A DNA stretch of 37,098 nucleotides from Eubacteriales bacterium (GTDB lineage Bacteria; Bacillota; Clostridia; Lachnospirales; Lachnospiraceae), in the NCBI GenBank assembly GCA_030524545.1, contig JAUNGM010000038.1, positions 1 to 37,098 of the forward strand, given 5' to 3'. The position numbers and the translations under genes were made by a program. A model generated the notes under the pieces. The model did not search any database. It saw only the letters and a program-made list of their open reading frames with translations, and was not told the DNA's origin. This document shows positions 1-10,400 of this stretch, piece after piece. The stretch's first letter is position 1. The number at the start of each line of letters is the position of its first letter.

Positions 1-83
1 AATCTTATCAGAAAGATTCACTTTCCAAAGACACAAGATTTTTTACATCCTCTTTTTACACAATGACGAATACTTCAAAATCC

Positions 84-115
84 AGAGTATCGGACTGCTT
101 GCAGTCCGGTACTCT
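84..115 (-). terminator. Long hairpin downstream of the integrase gene
   Basis: A 15-bp inverted repeat with a 2-base loop (arms 84-98 and 101-115, one G-T pair) lies 13 bases past the integrase stop codon. The tract that follows on the minus strand (GGATTTTG) is only weakly T-rich. It may be a terminator or just a stable 3' end. No gene is visible in bases 1-128. Confidence 0.5.
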
Positions 116-128
116 GTTCCGTCTATGT

Positions 129-1340
129 CTATAAATCTTGCAAAGCCGATAAAATCATCACCTCATCACTCTCAAACATGTGACTATAACGCTTCAAGAT
201 TGTTTCTTGTGTATCGCCCGAAACTTTCTCAATCACAGGCAAGGGAATACCTGCTTTTATGAGGTTACTAATAAATGTATGTCTGAACTCATGACAATCA
301 TAATCAGGCAAATTAAGCGTTTTACAGGCTTTCTCTAAAGCACTATCACACGCCCCATGCCCCCAATTAAAAATTTTATCTTCTAGTTTTCCTTCCTTCA
401 TCAAATGTTCTTCTTTTAAACGCATATACAAACGCTCTGGTGCAGGAGATAAAGGAATTGACCGCTTTTTAAAATTTTTAGGTGTTTTAGTTAATTTTAT
501 GTCTGATACATATGCTTTTGTTATCTTAACACGCATCCCCCTTAAATGTTTACCTTTTACATCATCAGACGAGGGGACTATCCTTATAGATTTTTCGTCG
601 GTCTTTTTATAATAATCAAATTCTTCAAAATCGGCATAAGTTAATGCTAAACATTCCCCAAGCCTTAGCCCACAATAATAAAGCAAATTAAAGAGCAAGC
701 GGTATTTTGGATAATTATTGATGCCTAATCGCCAAAACTCATTTTCTTTGAAATATCTATCTATTTCGTCAAATTCTTCTTTATCAATTACTCTATAATC
801 TTCCTTTTGCTTTGTCCGCATATTGTCAGCATAATAAAGCACATTCTCTTTTATCAGCTTTTTCTTGTATGCTAGATTAATCATTTTTCTGAATGTGCTA
901 TTTAAAGAATATAAAGTTTCTTCTGAATATTGATACTCTCTAATATCAGAGCAAAACTTATAATATACCTCTTCTGTTATATCTTTCAGTTTTGTTGAGG
1001 CTGGCACGAATTGATATATCATTGACATATAAGTTTTAGTATTACCTATCGTTACTGGACTATAATTTTGCCCCTTTGCTTTAATAAGCCACAACTCATA
1101 AGCCCCCGACAATGTGATGTCTTTATCTTCTGACTTTACACCGCTCGTCTGCAGTTTTGCTAACTCTGCCCTTGCCTCGGTTATAGTGTTAAGATTATAC
1201 ACCCACTTTGCTTTGTAATCGTTCTTTTGCTTTAAAGGATTGTAAACTTTGTAATTGTACTTTACATCATACTTTTTTGTATTCTCATTGAAATATACAC
1301 CTGTGTATTTTGTCTTTGTCCGCTTAACCTTTTCAGCCAT
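129..1340 (-). CDS. Tyrosine recombinase / site-specific integrase
   Basis: A 403-residue phage/ICE-type integrase that would catalyse site-specific strand exchange between attachment sites. The N-terminal ~60 residues (YTGVYFNENTKKYDVKY) look like the AP2-like arm-binding domain, followed by a SAM-like core-binding region (about 70-170) and a C-terminal catalytic domain. The catalytic set is visible: Arg in CGLRLGE (near 225), HEFRHTF (H350, R353) and the Tyr nucleophile in RYSHM (Y385). The ATG is preceded by AAAGGGGG at good spacing. The gene is clearly more AT-rich than lysS and greA beside it, which suggests transfer. It sits alone at the window edge with its 5' end facing the lysS 3' end. 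No excisionase or tRNA is next to it, so the extent of any element is unknown. Function is confident; the element type is not. Confidence 0.93.
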   Translation of the reverse strand: MAEKVKRTKTKYTGVYFNENTKKYDVKYNYKVYNPLKQKNDYKAKWVYNLNTITEARAELAKLQTSGVKSEDKDITLSGAYELWLIKAKGQNYSPVTIGNTKTYMSMIYQFVPASTKLKDITEEVYYKFCSDIREYQYSEETLYSLNSTFRKMINLAYKKKLIKENVLYYADNMRTKQKEDYRVIDKEEFDEIDRYFKENEFWRLGINNYPKYRLLFNLLYYCGLRLGECLALTYADFEEFDYYKKTDEKSIRIVPSSDDVKGKHLRGMRVKITKAYVSDIKLTKTPKNFKKRSIPLSPAPERLYMRLKEEHLMKEGKLEDKIFNWGHGACDSALEKACKTLNLPDYDCHEFRHTFISNLIKAGIPLPVIEKVSGDTQETILKRYSHMFESDEVMILSALQDL

Positions 1341-1354
1341 AGCAAAAGCCCCCT

Positions 1355-1435
1355 TTCGTATAAACCAACTTCATATACGAATTATAGCACATATATGCTA
1401 CGAAATCTATACGAATTATCTTGATTTTATACGAA
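1355..1435. repeat. TACGAA repeat cluster in the integrase promoter
   Basis: Four direct TACGAA copies lie at 1376, 1399, 1410 and 1430, and one inverted copy (TTCGTA) at 1355-1360. Two copies extend to the identical 12-mer TATACGAATTAT (1374-1385 and 1408-1419). Spacings of 23, 11 and 20 bases are near multiples of one helical turn. They straddle the integrase -10 box, which suggests binding sites for the integrase or a repressor. The role is inferred. Confidence 0.65.
1381..1389 (-). promoter_or_regulatory. Extended -10 promoter of the integrase gene
   Basis: On the minus strand the sequence reads TGCTATAAT, an extended -10 box, about 40 bases upstream of the ATG. No good -35 box is seen at 17 bases. 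It is embedded in the TACGAA repeats, so occupancy of those repeats would probably compete with RNA polymerase. Confidence 0.6.
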
Positions 1436-1456
1436 AAAGAGGGCTTTTAGTCTCTT

Positions 1457-1481
1457 AAAACCCTTGATTTTTCAAGGTTTT
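1457..1481 (-). terminator. Probable terminator of greA-lysS
   Basis: Immediately after the lysS stop the minus strand carries an A-rich stem, AAAACCTTGA paired with TCAAGGGTTTT (one bulged G) around a short A loop, ending in TTTT. A second overlapping stem (GGG...CCC, 1441-1463) could form instead. The position fits a terminator, though the stem is weak. Confidence 0.55.
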
Positions 1482-2969
1482 TTACTCTTTACTTTTCATC
1501 GTCGGGAACAACAGCACATCCCTGATCGCTGCCGAATCTGTCAGCAGCATGCACATTCTGTCAATACCGAACCCAATTCCACCCGTCGGCGGCATGCCGA
1601 TTTCCAGTGCATTCAGGAAATCTTCATCTGTAGTATTTGCTTCTTCATCGCCCTGGGCAAGCTGCTCTTCCTGGGCTCTGAATCTTTCTCTCTGATCAAT
1701 TGGGTCATTCAGCTCGGAGTAGGCATTTGCCATTTCCCAGCCATTCATAAAGAACTCAAAGCGCTCTACATATTCCGGATTCTCCGGTTTTTTCTTAGTC
1801 AGCGGAGAAATCTCGATCGGATGATCCATAACAAAGGTCGGCTGAACCAGATGATCCTCTACAAATTCTTCAAAGAACAGGTTCAGAATGTCACCCTTTT
1901 TATGGCGCTCCTCATATTCGATGTGATGCTCTTTCGCGATGGCTCTTGCCTCTTCCAGTGTATGAATTTCATGGAAATCCACACCGGAATATTTCTTAAC
2001 AGCATCTACCATGGTGATCCGCTCAAACGGTTTTCCGAGATCCATCTCAATGCCATTGTAAACGATCTTCGTGGTTCCCAGAACCTCCTGCGCTACGTAA
2101 CGGTACAGATTCTCGGTCAGATTCATCATGCCGTGATAATCGGTATATGCCTGATAAAGCTCCATCAGCGTAAATTCCGGGTTGTGACGGGTATCAAGGC
2201 CCTCATTACGGAATACACGTCCAATCTCATAAACCTTTTCAAGACCGCCTACGATCAGTCTCTTCAGATAAAGTTCCAGGGAAATACGAAGCTTCAGATC
2301 CTCATCCAGCGCATTGAAATGTGTTTCAAAAGGACGGGCAGCCGCACCGCCGGCATTGGATACCAGCATCGGTGTTTCCACTTCCATGAAGCCCTGCTCT
2401 CCAAGGTATTTACGGATTGCGCTTAAAATCTTGGAACGTTTGATAAAGGTGTCTTTTACCTCCGGATTCATGATCAGATCCACATATCTCTGACGGTAGC
2501 GAAGGTCTGTGTTTGTCAGGCCGTGGAATTTCTCCGGAAGAACCTGAAGGCTCTTGGACAACAGTGTTACCTCTGCAGCATGGATGGAAATCTCTCCTGT
2601 CTTGGTTTTAAATACCTCGCCTTTGATTCCTACGATATCGCCAACGTCCAGTTTCTTGAAATCTTTATACGGGTCTTCTCCCAGACTGTCTCTTGCCACA
2701 TAGGACTGAATGGTTCCTTCCTTGTCCTGCACATGGCAAAAGGAAGCCTTGCCCATGACACGTTTGGACATCATTCGTCCTGCTACATAAACGGTCTGGC
2801 CTTCCAGTTCCTCGAAATGATCTTTGACTTCCTGGCTGTGATGTGTTACATCATATTTTACGATTTTAAATGGGTCCTTGCCATTTGCCTGTAAATCTGC
2901 CAGTTTCTCGCGGCGGACCTTCAGCAATTGATTTAAATCCTGCTCCTGCTGCTTCTTCTGCTCTGCCAC
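1482..2969 (-). CDS. lysS: Lysyl-tRNA synthetase, class II
   Basis: A 495-residue cytoplasmic LysRS that charges tRNA-Lys. The N-terminal OB-fold anticodon-binding domain includes [13 protein letters not shown] (about residues 60-150). The class II catalytic core follows, with motif 1 (FMEVETPML), motif 2 (RVFRNEG...HNPEFT) and motif 3 ([12 protein letters not shown]). Length is normal for the family. The start is a GTG preceded by AAGGAGG with 7-base spacing. It follows greA by 43 bp and shares the greA promoter, a common arrangement in Firmicutes. The 3' end is intact even though an integrase gene begins about 140 bp beyond it. Confidence 0.97.
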   Translation of the reverse strand: MAEQKKQQEQDLNQLLKVRREKLADLQANGKDPFKIVKYDVTHHSQEVKDHFEELEGQTVYVAGRMMSKRVMGKASFCHVQDKEGTIQSYVARDSLGEDPYKDFKKLDVGDIVGIKGEVFKTKTGEISIHAAEVTLLSKSLQVLPEKFHGLTNTDLRYRQRYVDLIMNPEVKDTFIKRSKILSAIRKYLGEQGFMEVETPMLVSNAGGAAARPFETHFNALDEDLKLRISLELYLKRLIVGGLEKVYEIGRVFRNEGLDTRHNPEFTLMELYQAYTDYHGMMNLTENLYRYVAQEVLGTTKIVYNGIEMDLGKPFERITMVDAVKKYSGVDFHEIHTLEEARAIAKEHHIEYEERHKKGDILNLFFEEFVEDHLVQPTFVMDHPIEISPLTKKKPENPEYVERFEFFMNGWEMANAYSELNDPIDQRERFRAQEEQLAQGDEEANTTDEDFLNALEIGMPPTGGIGFGIDRMCMLLTDSAAIRDVLLFPTMKSKE

Positions 2970-3012
2970 CTTCGTGCCTCCTTATATACGAAAATAAAAT
3001 AGTTACATCCGA

Positions 3013-3495
3013 TTAAATGTTTCTCTGAATCTCCAGAACCTTGTACTGCATGATTCCGGAAGGCATTTCCACATCAACCACATCGCCGGTATGTGCGCCC
3101 ATTAAAGCCTTTCCTACAGGGGATTCATTGGAAATTTTGCCCTGAAGGCTGTTCGCTTCTGTAGAACCTACAATTTTCAGTTCGATTTCTTCATCAAACT
3201 CAAAGTCATAGACCTTTACTTTACATCCGACACTGATTCTGTCAAGGTCAACTTCATCTTCTACCACAACCTCGGCATTCTTCAGAATCTTCTCGATTTC
3301 TTCAATACGTGCTTCGATATCTCTCTGTTCATCTTTAGCTGCATCGTACTCTGCATTCTCAGATAAGTCGCCCTGCTCTCTGGCTTCTTTAATTTTTCCT
3401 GCTACTTCTTTTCTTTTTACTACCTTTAAGTCATGCAGCTCTTCTTCTAATTTTTTAAGTCCTGCATAAGTTAGTAAGTTCTTCTTTTCTTCCAT
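3013..3495 (-). CDS. greA: Transcription elongation factor GreA
   Basis: GreA rescues backtracked RNA polymerase by stimulating cleavage of the transcript 3' end in the secondary channel. The 160-residue protein has the N-terminal coiled coil with the acidic tip ([16 protein letters not shown]) and the C-terminal FKBP-like domain ([19 protein letters not shown]). The start was set at [10 protein letters not shown] because it gives the usual family length and has GGGAG upstream; a 17-codon upstream extension in the same frame lacks family similarity. It is first in the greA-lysS operon, behind a strong promoter and a ~140-base leader. Confidence 0.96.
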   Translation of the reverse strand: MEEKKNLLTYAGLKKLEEELHDLKVVKRKEVAGKIKEAREQGDLSENAEYDAAKDEQRDIEARIEEIEKILKNAEVVVEDEVDLDRISVGCKVKVYDFEFDEEIELKIVGSTEANSLQGKISNESPVGKALMGAHTGDVVDVEMPSGIMQYKVLEIQRNI

Positions 3496-3634
3496 ATTCC
3501 TTACTCCCTTTCCTGCCCGGATCTGGATCGCCTGATGTGTTCCCACTATCCGGAAATTCCATTGAATCTTATATCCTGTACTGTCATTTTTCTAAAAAAG
3601 GGTAGACTGGTAGCAGGATATTCACAATTTCTGT

Positions 3635-3663
3635 ATTATACAAAAAATCCCTTCCATTGTCAA
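3635..3663 (-). promoter_or_regulatory. Consensus sigma-A promoter of greA-lysS
   Basis: The minus strand carries TTGACA (3658-3663), a 17-base spacer and TATAAT (3635-3640), a perfect match to the vegetative consensus. It points at greA, about 140 bases upstream of the ATG. It starts just past the terminator of the upstream gene. Confidence 0.9.
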
Positions 3664-3665
3664 GT

Positions 3666-3712
3666 AAAAAAACGGCTTCAGACCGCTAAAAATGCGGTTC
3701 GGAGCCGTTTTT
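3666..3712 (-). terminator. Intrinsic terminator after the second surface-protein gene
   Basis: A strong two-part stem pairs AAAAACGGCT with AGCCGTTTTT outside and GACCGC with GCGGTT inside, with A/T tracts on both sides. It lies 15 bases past the stop of the 3727-7353 gene and directly in front of the greA promoter, separating the two transcription units. Confidence 0.88.
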
Positions 3713-3726
3713 CATGCTTTATAAGC

Positions 3727-6700
3727 TTACTTCGAAATCTTCACAGTTGCACTCTGTCCTTTTCCCTTAAACAGTTTCTTATATGCTGTCAATTTTGCGG
3801 AAGGAACTTTGACCACTGCTTTCTTATAAATTCCTTTCAGTGCATCTGAACCGACGGTCTTCAGGTTCTTCGTCTGGACGGTTATAGTTTTCAGAGCTTT
3901 GCATCCATAGAATACTTCTTTTCCGATGGTTGTCAGGTTTGCACCCAGTGTTACTTTCGCAAGTTTTGTATTGTTCTTAAATGCGGAAGCTGATACTGCC
4001 GTTACCTTGAAGTTGTATCCCTCGATCTTTACGGTTGAAGGAATTGTAATACTGGTATACGTCTTCTTCACCGGGGCGGTCACTGTTACCGTACCGTTCT
4101 TGGATGCGGACTTGGTGATCTTATATTTCAAAGTACCAACCTGTGCGGTTTTGCCCTTTGCCGGAACCGGGTTGGCAACCGTTACGGTTTTGCTCTGGCC
4201 TTTGCCTGCGAAAAGTTTCTTATAAGCGCTTAACTTCGCATAGGAAACGCTGACAGTCGCCTTGGCATTAATTCCGTACAGGGCATTCTTTCCAACGCTC
4301 TTTAACACACTTGTGCCGACCGTAATGGTCTTCAGGCTCTTACAGCCGTAGAATGCCTGGGCACCGATACTTGTAACCTTGCTGCCGATGGTCACTTTGG
4401 CAAGCTTGGTGCAGTCCTTAAATGCACCGGCACCGATTGCTGTTACGTTAAAGGTATAGCCGTTGATCTTTACCGTTGCCGGAATCGTGATGCTGGTGCT
4501 TGTCTTGCTCTTTGGGGCGATCACAGATACCGTACCGTTCTTGGATGCGGATTTCGTCACCTGATACTGCAGTGTTCCCACCGTTGCTTTTGCACCCTTT
4601 TTCGGCACTGCGTATACGATCTTGAAGGTTTTTGTGATAGTTCCGGTATAATTGCCTTTACCGGTGATCTTAACAGTTGCCGTTCCAGCCTTTGTATTAT
4701 TGCTATATCCTACCGTATAATCTGTACCTGACTTCAGGGTTCTTGTGCCAAGCTTAACTGTTACAGCAGGTTTCAAAGCCTTGCCTGTATATGTCTGATT
4801 CTTGATCGCAGAAACAACTGCCTTACTGATGGAAATAGCTCCGGTTTTTATATCTGTCTGGATGTATGCACTTACTTCTTTGCCGTTTTCCATGTTAGCC
4901 ATTAGATATCTTCCGTTCGGAAGAGCCGGATTTGAGCCGGACACCAATGTCATATTTGCATAATCAAAAAGAAACATGCCAGGTTCTGCTTTAAAATTCT
5001 TGGCGGCATTGCCGCTCAAAGACAGCAGGCCTGCAGCCTTTCCATCATAGGATACTATAAAAGCCCGGGGATTCAGCGATTCTTCTTCTGCCCAAAGGCC
5101 GAAGCTTTCATCAAAAATATTTTTTGCGCAGGGTGCTCCGGCTTTTGCCGCCTTTGTATAATCATAATACATAAGTGTTATAAACGCCTTACCAAGTACT
5201 TTCCCGTTGTCGTCCTTTACCGTTCCAAGCTTAATATTTCCTGAAGCCTTGATCGTACCTGTTTTTCCATTATTTACTTCACACAGAAACCCAATATAAC
5301 CAACATCGGCACCTTCGGTGTTGATCTCACCCATGTCAATAACAGAACCGGATTTTGCAAGAATACTTGCTCCGCCCAGGAATGCTTTTTTGATTTTTAA
5401 TGAGGTTCCTACTGCAAGGTTAGTATCGGTGCTGATCAGATTATTACAGGTCAGAGATTTTACTGAACAATCAAACAGGGTAAGATTTTCTGCAGTTACA
5501 TTCTGGTTCAGTCTCCCGTGAATGATTTCTGTCATTCCTTCGCCTGTGATCTCCAATGTTCCGGAGCTTGTCATCAGGCCATTCACTCTCAGTCTCTTTC
5601 CTTTTGGAACCTGAATAGAGGATACGGATGTTTTGCCGGAAAGATCATAAACAATCCCTTTTGCTGCATCGGGCACTGTAAGTGTTCCCTCTATTTTATA
5701 ATTTTCCGGCATATAAACCCGGAAATATCCGGAACCTCTTCCCTCCGGTCCTTTTCCCTTTTTCTGGTCTGCATTCATAATGCGGACTGCATTTCCAAAT
5801 GTCCTGGAACCATAGATTTCCACAAATGCTTCTTCCGGATTTACATCGTCAACGGCGTAATGATCCAGAATCTGTTCTTCCGTCATTCCGCCCGCTTCTC
5901 TGATCCTGCTGATATGGAATACGGATTCCCAATCATGATTATCATAAAAAGTACCGTCTATATCTGCCCTAAAAGGACCGGAATCACTTGTATCGACTAA
6001 TACTCTATCCAACATATCCAGAATATCGCCGTCACTTGCCAGGTCAAACTTTACTGCCTGCTGTCCGGGTTTCAGGGTAAATGTTTCCATATCTCCATCT
6101 TCATCGTCGCAGTACCGCACAGTCAGATAACCTTCTATTTCGCCTTCCTCCGGATCTTTTGTCGTTCCAAGATCGATCTTCTTATGGAATACCGGCACCG
6201 CTGAAGCCTTATATTCTCGCATAACATTAATCGTCATTGCATATCCATTCTCGCAGTTTTTGTGGTTATTTGTAATATTGTAAAATTCTGAGCTGCCGCC
6301 CCGGATGTTCAATGCTTCAAATCCTTCGGAAATCGCAATATTCTCCACGCCCTTCAGTCCATTGGCATCTACGGAGAATCCATCCAAAATGATCGTATCA
6401 TTGCTGCCGTTTCCGACAATTCCTCCGGCGACTCCGCAGTTCGCCATCGTAACTGTTCCCTTTCCCTCTTTCAATACCAGGTTTCCCGGCGTTTCAATTT
6501 CTCCCCTCAATACAATGTTTCCTACCGGAGTGATTGAGTTCACAAAAGGCCGTTCCCACGGGCAGTCGTTCTCATCGCTGTATTCATAGCCCATCACGCC
6601 GACAGTAAGGCCTGACGGCACTACATAGTCTGAATATCCATTCTGTGTATCAGCTTCCGTTCCCATTAACAGATAGCCCGTCTTCGTACCGGATACCCTG

Positions 6701-7353
6701 GAAATGAATCCGGCAGGTGTTGCAGCTTTGACTGTCGTTACTCCCATATCGGAGGCTTTATCATTATCCAGCCATTTCGTAAAGATTTCCGGTATTTCAC
6801 CGTCATTTTTCCATTTTTCAAATTCTGTTTTCGTAACATACGCGCCAAAATAGGTTGCCGTTCCCGCACTTGCTTCCAACAGTTCCGCATCTTCTCCGTC
6901 TTCGAACTCTTCTGCCGTTACGTCATCAGAAAAAGTCTCTTCAGGCTGGATCTCATCTTCGAACGTCTGCCCGTCCGGCAGTTCTTCGCCCTGCTCTTCC
7001 TCCTGGAATATATCTTCTTCCGCATCAGGGATTTCCAGTTCCTCATCAGGTTCCTGTACCGCTTCTTCCGGCCCTGCATTTCCGGTTTCTGCAGCATTCT
7101 CTGTCCCAGCGTCCGCTGAGCCTGCATCTGCTGTCCACTCATCCGCCGAAAAGATTTCCGCATCTTCCCACTGTGCTGCGCCTTCCGCATCTCCGGCATA
7201 CGAAGCCTGTCCGGAAGCTGCTTCCTCCGGCTCTGCGCTCACATACGTTTCCGCATCCGTGAATTCCGCTGCCAGTACGCCCGCTGTTTGCCCTGCGGTT
7301 GTTACGGCCAAAGCGGCAGCCATCAGAATGGCCGGTAATTTCTTTTTCTTCAT
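3727..7353 (-). CDS. Secreted LRR (BspA-type) surface protein, tandem copy B
   Basis: A 1,208-residue exported protein of unknown ligand. It begins with a Sec signal peptide (KKKK then a hydrophobic stretch ending near GVLAA, residues 1-29). An acidic Glu/Ala-rich stretch follows (30-165), then a long beta-rich, Asn/Gly-rich region resembling a beta-helix (about 166-830). A 'NQTYTGKALKPAV...GNYTGT' repeat domain spans about 846-910. Two BspA-type LRR modules (about 911-1055 and 1056-1208) carry the signature ITIP.TVKI.GY...AFK..TKLAKVTLG. No LPXTG or C-terminal membrane anchor is visible. AGGAGG precedes the ATG. It is a tandem paralogue of the 7478-11161 gene: the signal-peptide and LRR DNA are identical over long blocks, while the middle differs. 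Adhesion or signalling is plausible but unproven. Confidence 0.88.
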   Translation of the reverse strand: MKKKKLPAILMAAALAVTTAGQTAGVLAAEFTDAETYVSAEPEEAASGQASYAGDAEGAAQWEDAEIFSADEWTADAGSADAGTENAAETGNAGPEEAVQEPDEELEIPDAEEDIFQEEEQGEELPDGQTFEDEIQPEETFSDDVTAEEFEDGEDAELLEASAGTATYFGAYVTKTEFEKWKNDGEIPEIFTKWLDNDKASDMGVTTVKAATPAGFISRVSGTKTGYLLMGTEADTQNGYSDYVVPSGLTVGVMGYEYSDENDCPWERPFVNSITPVGNIVLRGEIETPGNLVLKEGKGTVTMANCGVAGGIVGNGSNDTIILDGFSVDANGLKGVENIAISEGFEALNIRGGSSEFYNITNNHKNCENGYAMTINVMREYKASAVPVFHKKIDLGTTKDPEEGEIEGYLTVRYCDDEDGDMETFTLKPGQQAVKFDLASDGDILDMLDRVLVDTSDSGPFRADIDGTFYDNHDWESVFHISRIREAGGMTEEQILDHYAVDDVNPEEAFVEIYGSRTFGNAVRIMNADQKKGKGPEGRGSGYFRVYMPENYKIEGTLTVPDAAKGIVYDLSGKTSVSSIQVPKGKRLRVNGLMTSSGTLEITGEGMTEIIHGRLNQNVTAENLTLFDCSVKSLTCNNLISTDTNLAVGTSLKIKKAFLGGASILAKSGSVIDMGEINTEGADVGYIGFLCEVNNGKTGTIKASGNIKLGTVKDDNGKVLGKAFITLMYYDYTKAAKAGAPCAKNIFDESFGLWAEEESLNPRAFIVSYDGKAAGLLSLSGNAAKNFKAEPGMFLFDYANMTLVSGSNPALPNGRYLMANMENGKEVSAYIQTDIKTGAISISKAVVSAIKNQTYTGKALKPAVTVKLGTRTLKSGTDYTVGYSNNTKAGTATVKITGKGNYTGTITKTFKIVYAVPKKGAKATVGTLQYQVTKSASKNGTVSVIAPKSKTSTSITIPATVKINGYTFNVTAIGAGAFKDCTKLAKVTIGSKVTSIGAQAFYGCKSLKTITVGTSVLKSVGKNALYGINAKATVSVSYAKLSAYKKLFAGKGQSKTVTVANPVPAKGKTAQVGTLKYKITKSASKNGTVTVTAPVKKTYTSITIPSTVKIEGYNFKVTAVSASAFKNNTKLAKVTLGANLTTIGKEVFYGCKALKTITVQTKNLKTVGSDALKGIYKKAVVKVPSAKLTAYKKLFKGKGQSATVKISK
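3751..4304. repeat. 554-bp block identical to 7502-8055 (LRR-coding end)
   Basis: Base-by-base comparison shows no difference between 3751-4304 and 7502-8055. The first mismatch is at 4305 (A versus G). Similarity then drops to roughly 90-95% up to about 4690 and is lost beyond. The block encodes the C-terminal LRR modules of the tandem surface proteins. Confidence 0.93.
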
Positions 7354-7374
7354 GCTTTACCTCCTTTAATTCAT
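7121..7374. repeat. 254-bp block identical to 10929-11182 (signal-peptide end)
   Basis: The sequences 7121-7374 and 10929-11182 are identical, including synonymous positions and the ribosome binding site. They cover the start region, signal peptide and first ~75 codons of both paralogues. Similarity continues more loosely about 45 bases further upstream. Confidence 0.93.
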
Positions 7375-7429
7375 CTTCATTTTTTTCTGTTACACGTTCC
7401 AAAATCAATCCCTTCTTCTGTTAAAGCAA

Positions 7430-7467
7430 GAGCCGGCTATGATATTTAGGTATAACATATCCGGCTC
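7430..7467 (-). terminator. Hairpin between the two surface-protein genes
   Basis: GAGCCGG (7430-7436) pairs with CCGGCTC (7461-7467), with a further TATG/CATA pairing inside. It lies 10 bases past the stop of copy A and upstream of copy B. The T tract that follows is poor (TTGCTTT), so termination may be partial. Its inner sequence resembles the hairpin at 11722-11765. Confidence 0.6.
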
Positions 7468-7477
7468 CTACATAATC

Positions 7478-10400
7478 CTATTTTGTAATTTTCACAGAAG
7501 AACTCTGTCCTTTTCCCTTAAACAGTTTCTTATATGCTGTCAATTTTGCGGAAGGAACTTTGACCACTGCTTTCTTATAAATTCCTTTCAGTGCATCTGA
7601 ACCGACGGTCTTCAGGTTCTTCGTCTGGACGGTTATAGTTTTCAGAGCTTTGCATCCATAGAATACTTCTTTTCCGATGGTTGTCAGGTTTGCACCCAGT
7701 GTTACTTTCGCAAGTTTTGTATTGTTCTTAAATGCGGAAGCTGATACTGCCGTTACCTTGAAGTTGTATCCCTCGATCTTTACGGTTGAAGGAATTGTAA
7801 TACTGGTATACGTCTTCTTCACCGGGGCGGTCACTGTTACCGTACCGTTCTTGGATGCGGACTTGGTGATCTTATATTTCAAAGTACCAACCTGTGCGGT
7901 TTTGCCCTTTGCCGGAACCGGGTTGGCAACCGTTACGGTTTTGCTCTGGCCTTTGCCTGCGAAAAGTTTCTTATAAGCGCTTAACTTCGCATAGGAAACG
8001 CTGACAGTCGCCTTGGCATTAATTCCGTACAGGGCATTCTTTCCAACGCTCTTTAGCACACTTGTGCCGACCGTAATGGTCTTCAGGCTCTTACAGCCGT
8101 AGAAGGCCTGGGCACCGATACTTGTAACCTTACTGCCGATGGTCACTTTGGCAAGCTTGGTGCAGCCCTTAAATGCACTGGCGCCGATCGCCGTTACGTT
8201 AAAGGTATAGCCGTTGATCTTTACCGTTGCCGGGATCGTGATGCTGGTGCTGGTCTTGCTCTTCGGTGCTATCACAGATACTGTGCCGTTCTTGGATGCG
8301 GATTTCGTTACCTGGTACTGCAGTGTTCCCACTGTTGCTTTTGCACCCTTTTTTGGCACAGCGTATACGATCTTAAAGGTCTTTTTGATAGTTCCGGTAT
8401 AATTGCCTTTGCCTGTGATCGTAACGGTTGCTGTTCCTACTTTAATATTATTCTTGTAGGTTACTGTATAGTCTGTTCCCTTTTTGAGCGTCTTACCGTT
8501 TAATTTTACCGTCACGGCCGGTGTTAAAGCTTTGCCAGTGTAGGTCTGGGCCGCAATGGCAGATACCGTTGCACCGGAGATATTTTGTATGGTGACATCC
8601 GAATTAACCGTAAAATAGGTTTTTGTCACTTCCGGATCCTTGTCCTCAGACAGAACCCCCAGCGGAACTTTTTGAGGATTCGCTTTCTCAAGCATTGGAA
8701 TCAAAGTAACTCCATTATAAGCAACGTTCATATGCGTAAACATATATTCCACACTCTTTGTTGCCTCTGCCGTGAAACTCATCAGGCTGACTGTCTTATT
8801 TCCAAAGCCTGTAAGAATTTCATAAACATTTTTACCTTCTTCATCCCATGGTGAAAATTCTATACTGTAGAAATTTTTAGCGCAGTTTGCACCCACAGAT
8901 GCAGCCTTTGCATAATCATAATAACGGACGTCGAGCCATGCTTCGTCAGTTCCTCCGTCATCCCAAACGACATTTCCCAGATTGAATGCCTTTGCAAAGG
9001 TTACGGATGCTGTTTTGCCGTCTTTTACTTCCAGGTTGATTGCCATATCGCCCTTGTTGGTTCCCGCATTATTGATCGCGCCCAGATTCAGAGCCGCCCC
9101 TGCCTTTGCGATGATATCCGAACTAAGCAGGCTCGCTTCATTAAATTTAAGGCTCTTCTCTACTGCAAACCAGGTTCTTTCACTGGATAGCTTATCACAT
9201 GTCAGGGATTTTACCGTAGTTCCGTCAATGATCAGATTTCCCGCCGTTACATTCTGATTCATTCGGCAATTGATCAAAGCTGCCGTTCCGGCTCCCGTAA
9301 TTTTCAGGGTACCCGTTCCTCCTGTCAGATCAAGCAGACGCACAGTCTTTCCGGAAGGTACATTTACGGAGCTTACCTGTGCAGGATAAAGCGTATAAAC
9401 ATCAGTTTCTTCGTTATAACTGTCGGCTGCCCTGTACAGGACTCCCTTTAAAGAAGACGGCACCGTAAGCGTTTCCGTTCCCTTATAGTTACGGGGCAGT
9501 GTTACTAAATAATAGCCTTGTCCGGTTCCTCTCTTCTGATCCGCTTCCAGGGCACGCATCACATTCTCCAGCGTATTTGATTCAAACCATTCCCCTATGC
9601 ATCCATCAGGAATTTCCTCACGGCCTTCCCGGTTAAACGCCTCCTTTGCACTTACTCCGTCACAGCTTTGATATCTGATTCCGAAAAAAATCTGCCTGTC
9701 TTCTTTATCGGAAATAGCAGTTCCGTCCATGTCAATTCCATAGGCCCAGCTAGCACCGCCGGCCCACATCCTGACGCGCATAGACAGAATATCCACATCC
9801 GATACACCGGTAAATTTTACGGCAGGATTTCCTGCTCCGATATCAATAAACTTCCATTCCTCGTCTTCTCCTGTATCAAACGTCTTTATGTAATTAACGC
9901 CTATTCCTGCATTCCATTCATCCACTGTTCCTTCGTCATTCACACCATGGCTTATACCTAAGTCAAAATTTTTATGGAATACCGGCAGGGAATCTTTACG
10001 ATAGCCTTCTATATTCAGATAAATATCTCTGTTTCCGTCATTGCAGTCAGGAGCCGTCTGATTCTTAATATTGTAAAATTCCACATTGCCGGAACCGCCG
10101 ATCATCAAACCGTTGCACTGCTCTGAAAAGATAACATTCTCTACGCCCTGAATGCCTTGAAAATAATTATCCCATCCTGTTCCTGCAAATGTCACCGTAT
10201 CGTTGCTGCCATTTCCAATAACCGTACCATGAATCTGACAATTCCTGATGGTCACACTGCCTGTCACTTCCACGTTTCCGTTTATAGTACAGTTCTGAAA
10301 GGTCGCATTGCCTGTCACTTTCACGTTTCCGTTTATAGGGGTGTCCCCGTTAAAGGTCACGCTGCCTGTTCCCTTTTTGATTTCCAGACTGCCTGGTGTA

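Noticed and set aside
2985-2992. Another TATACGAA between greA and lysS
   Set aside because: A single 8-mer is expected by chance about once in a window of this size; it is not clustered and is unlikely to be part of the integrase site array.
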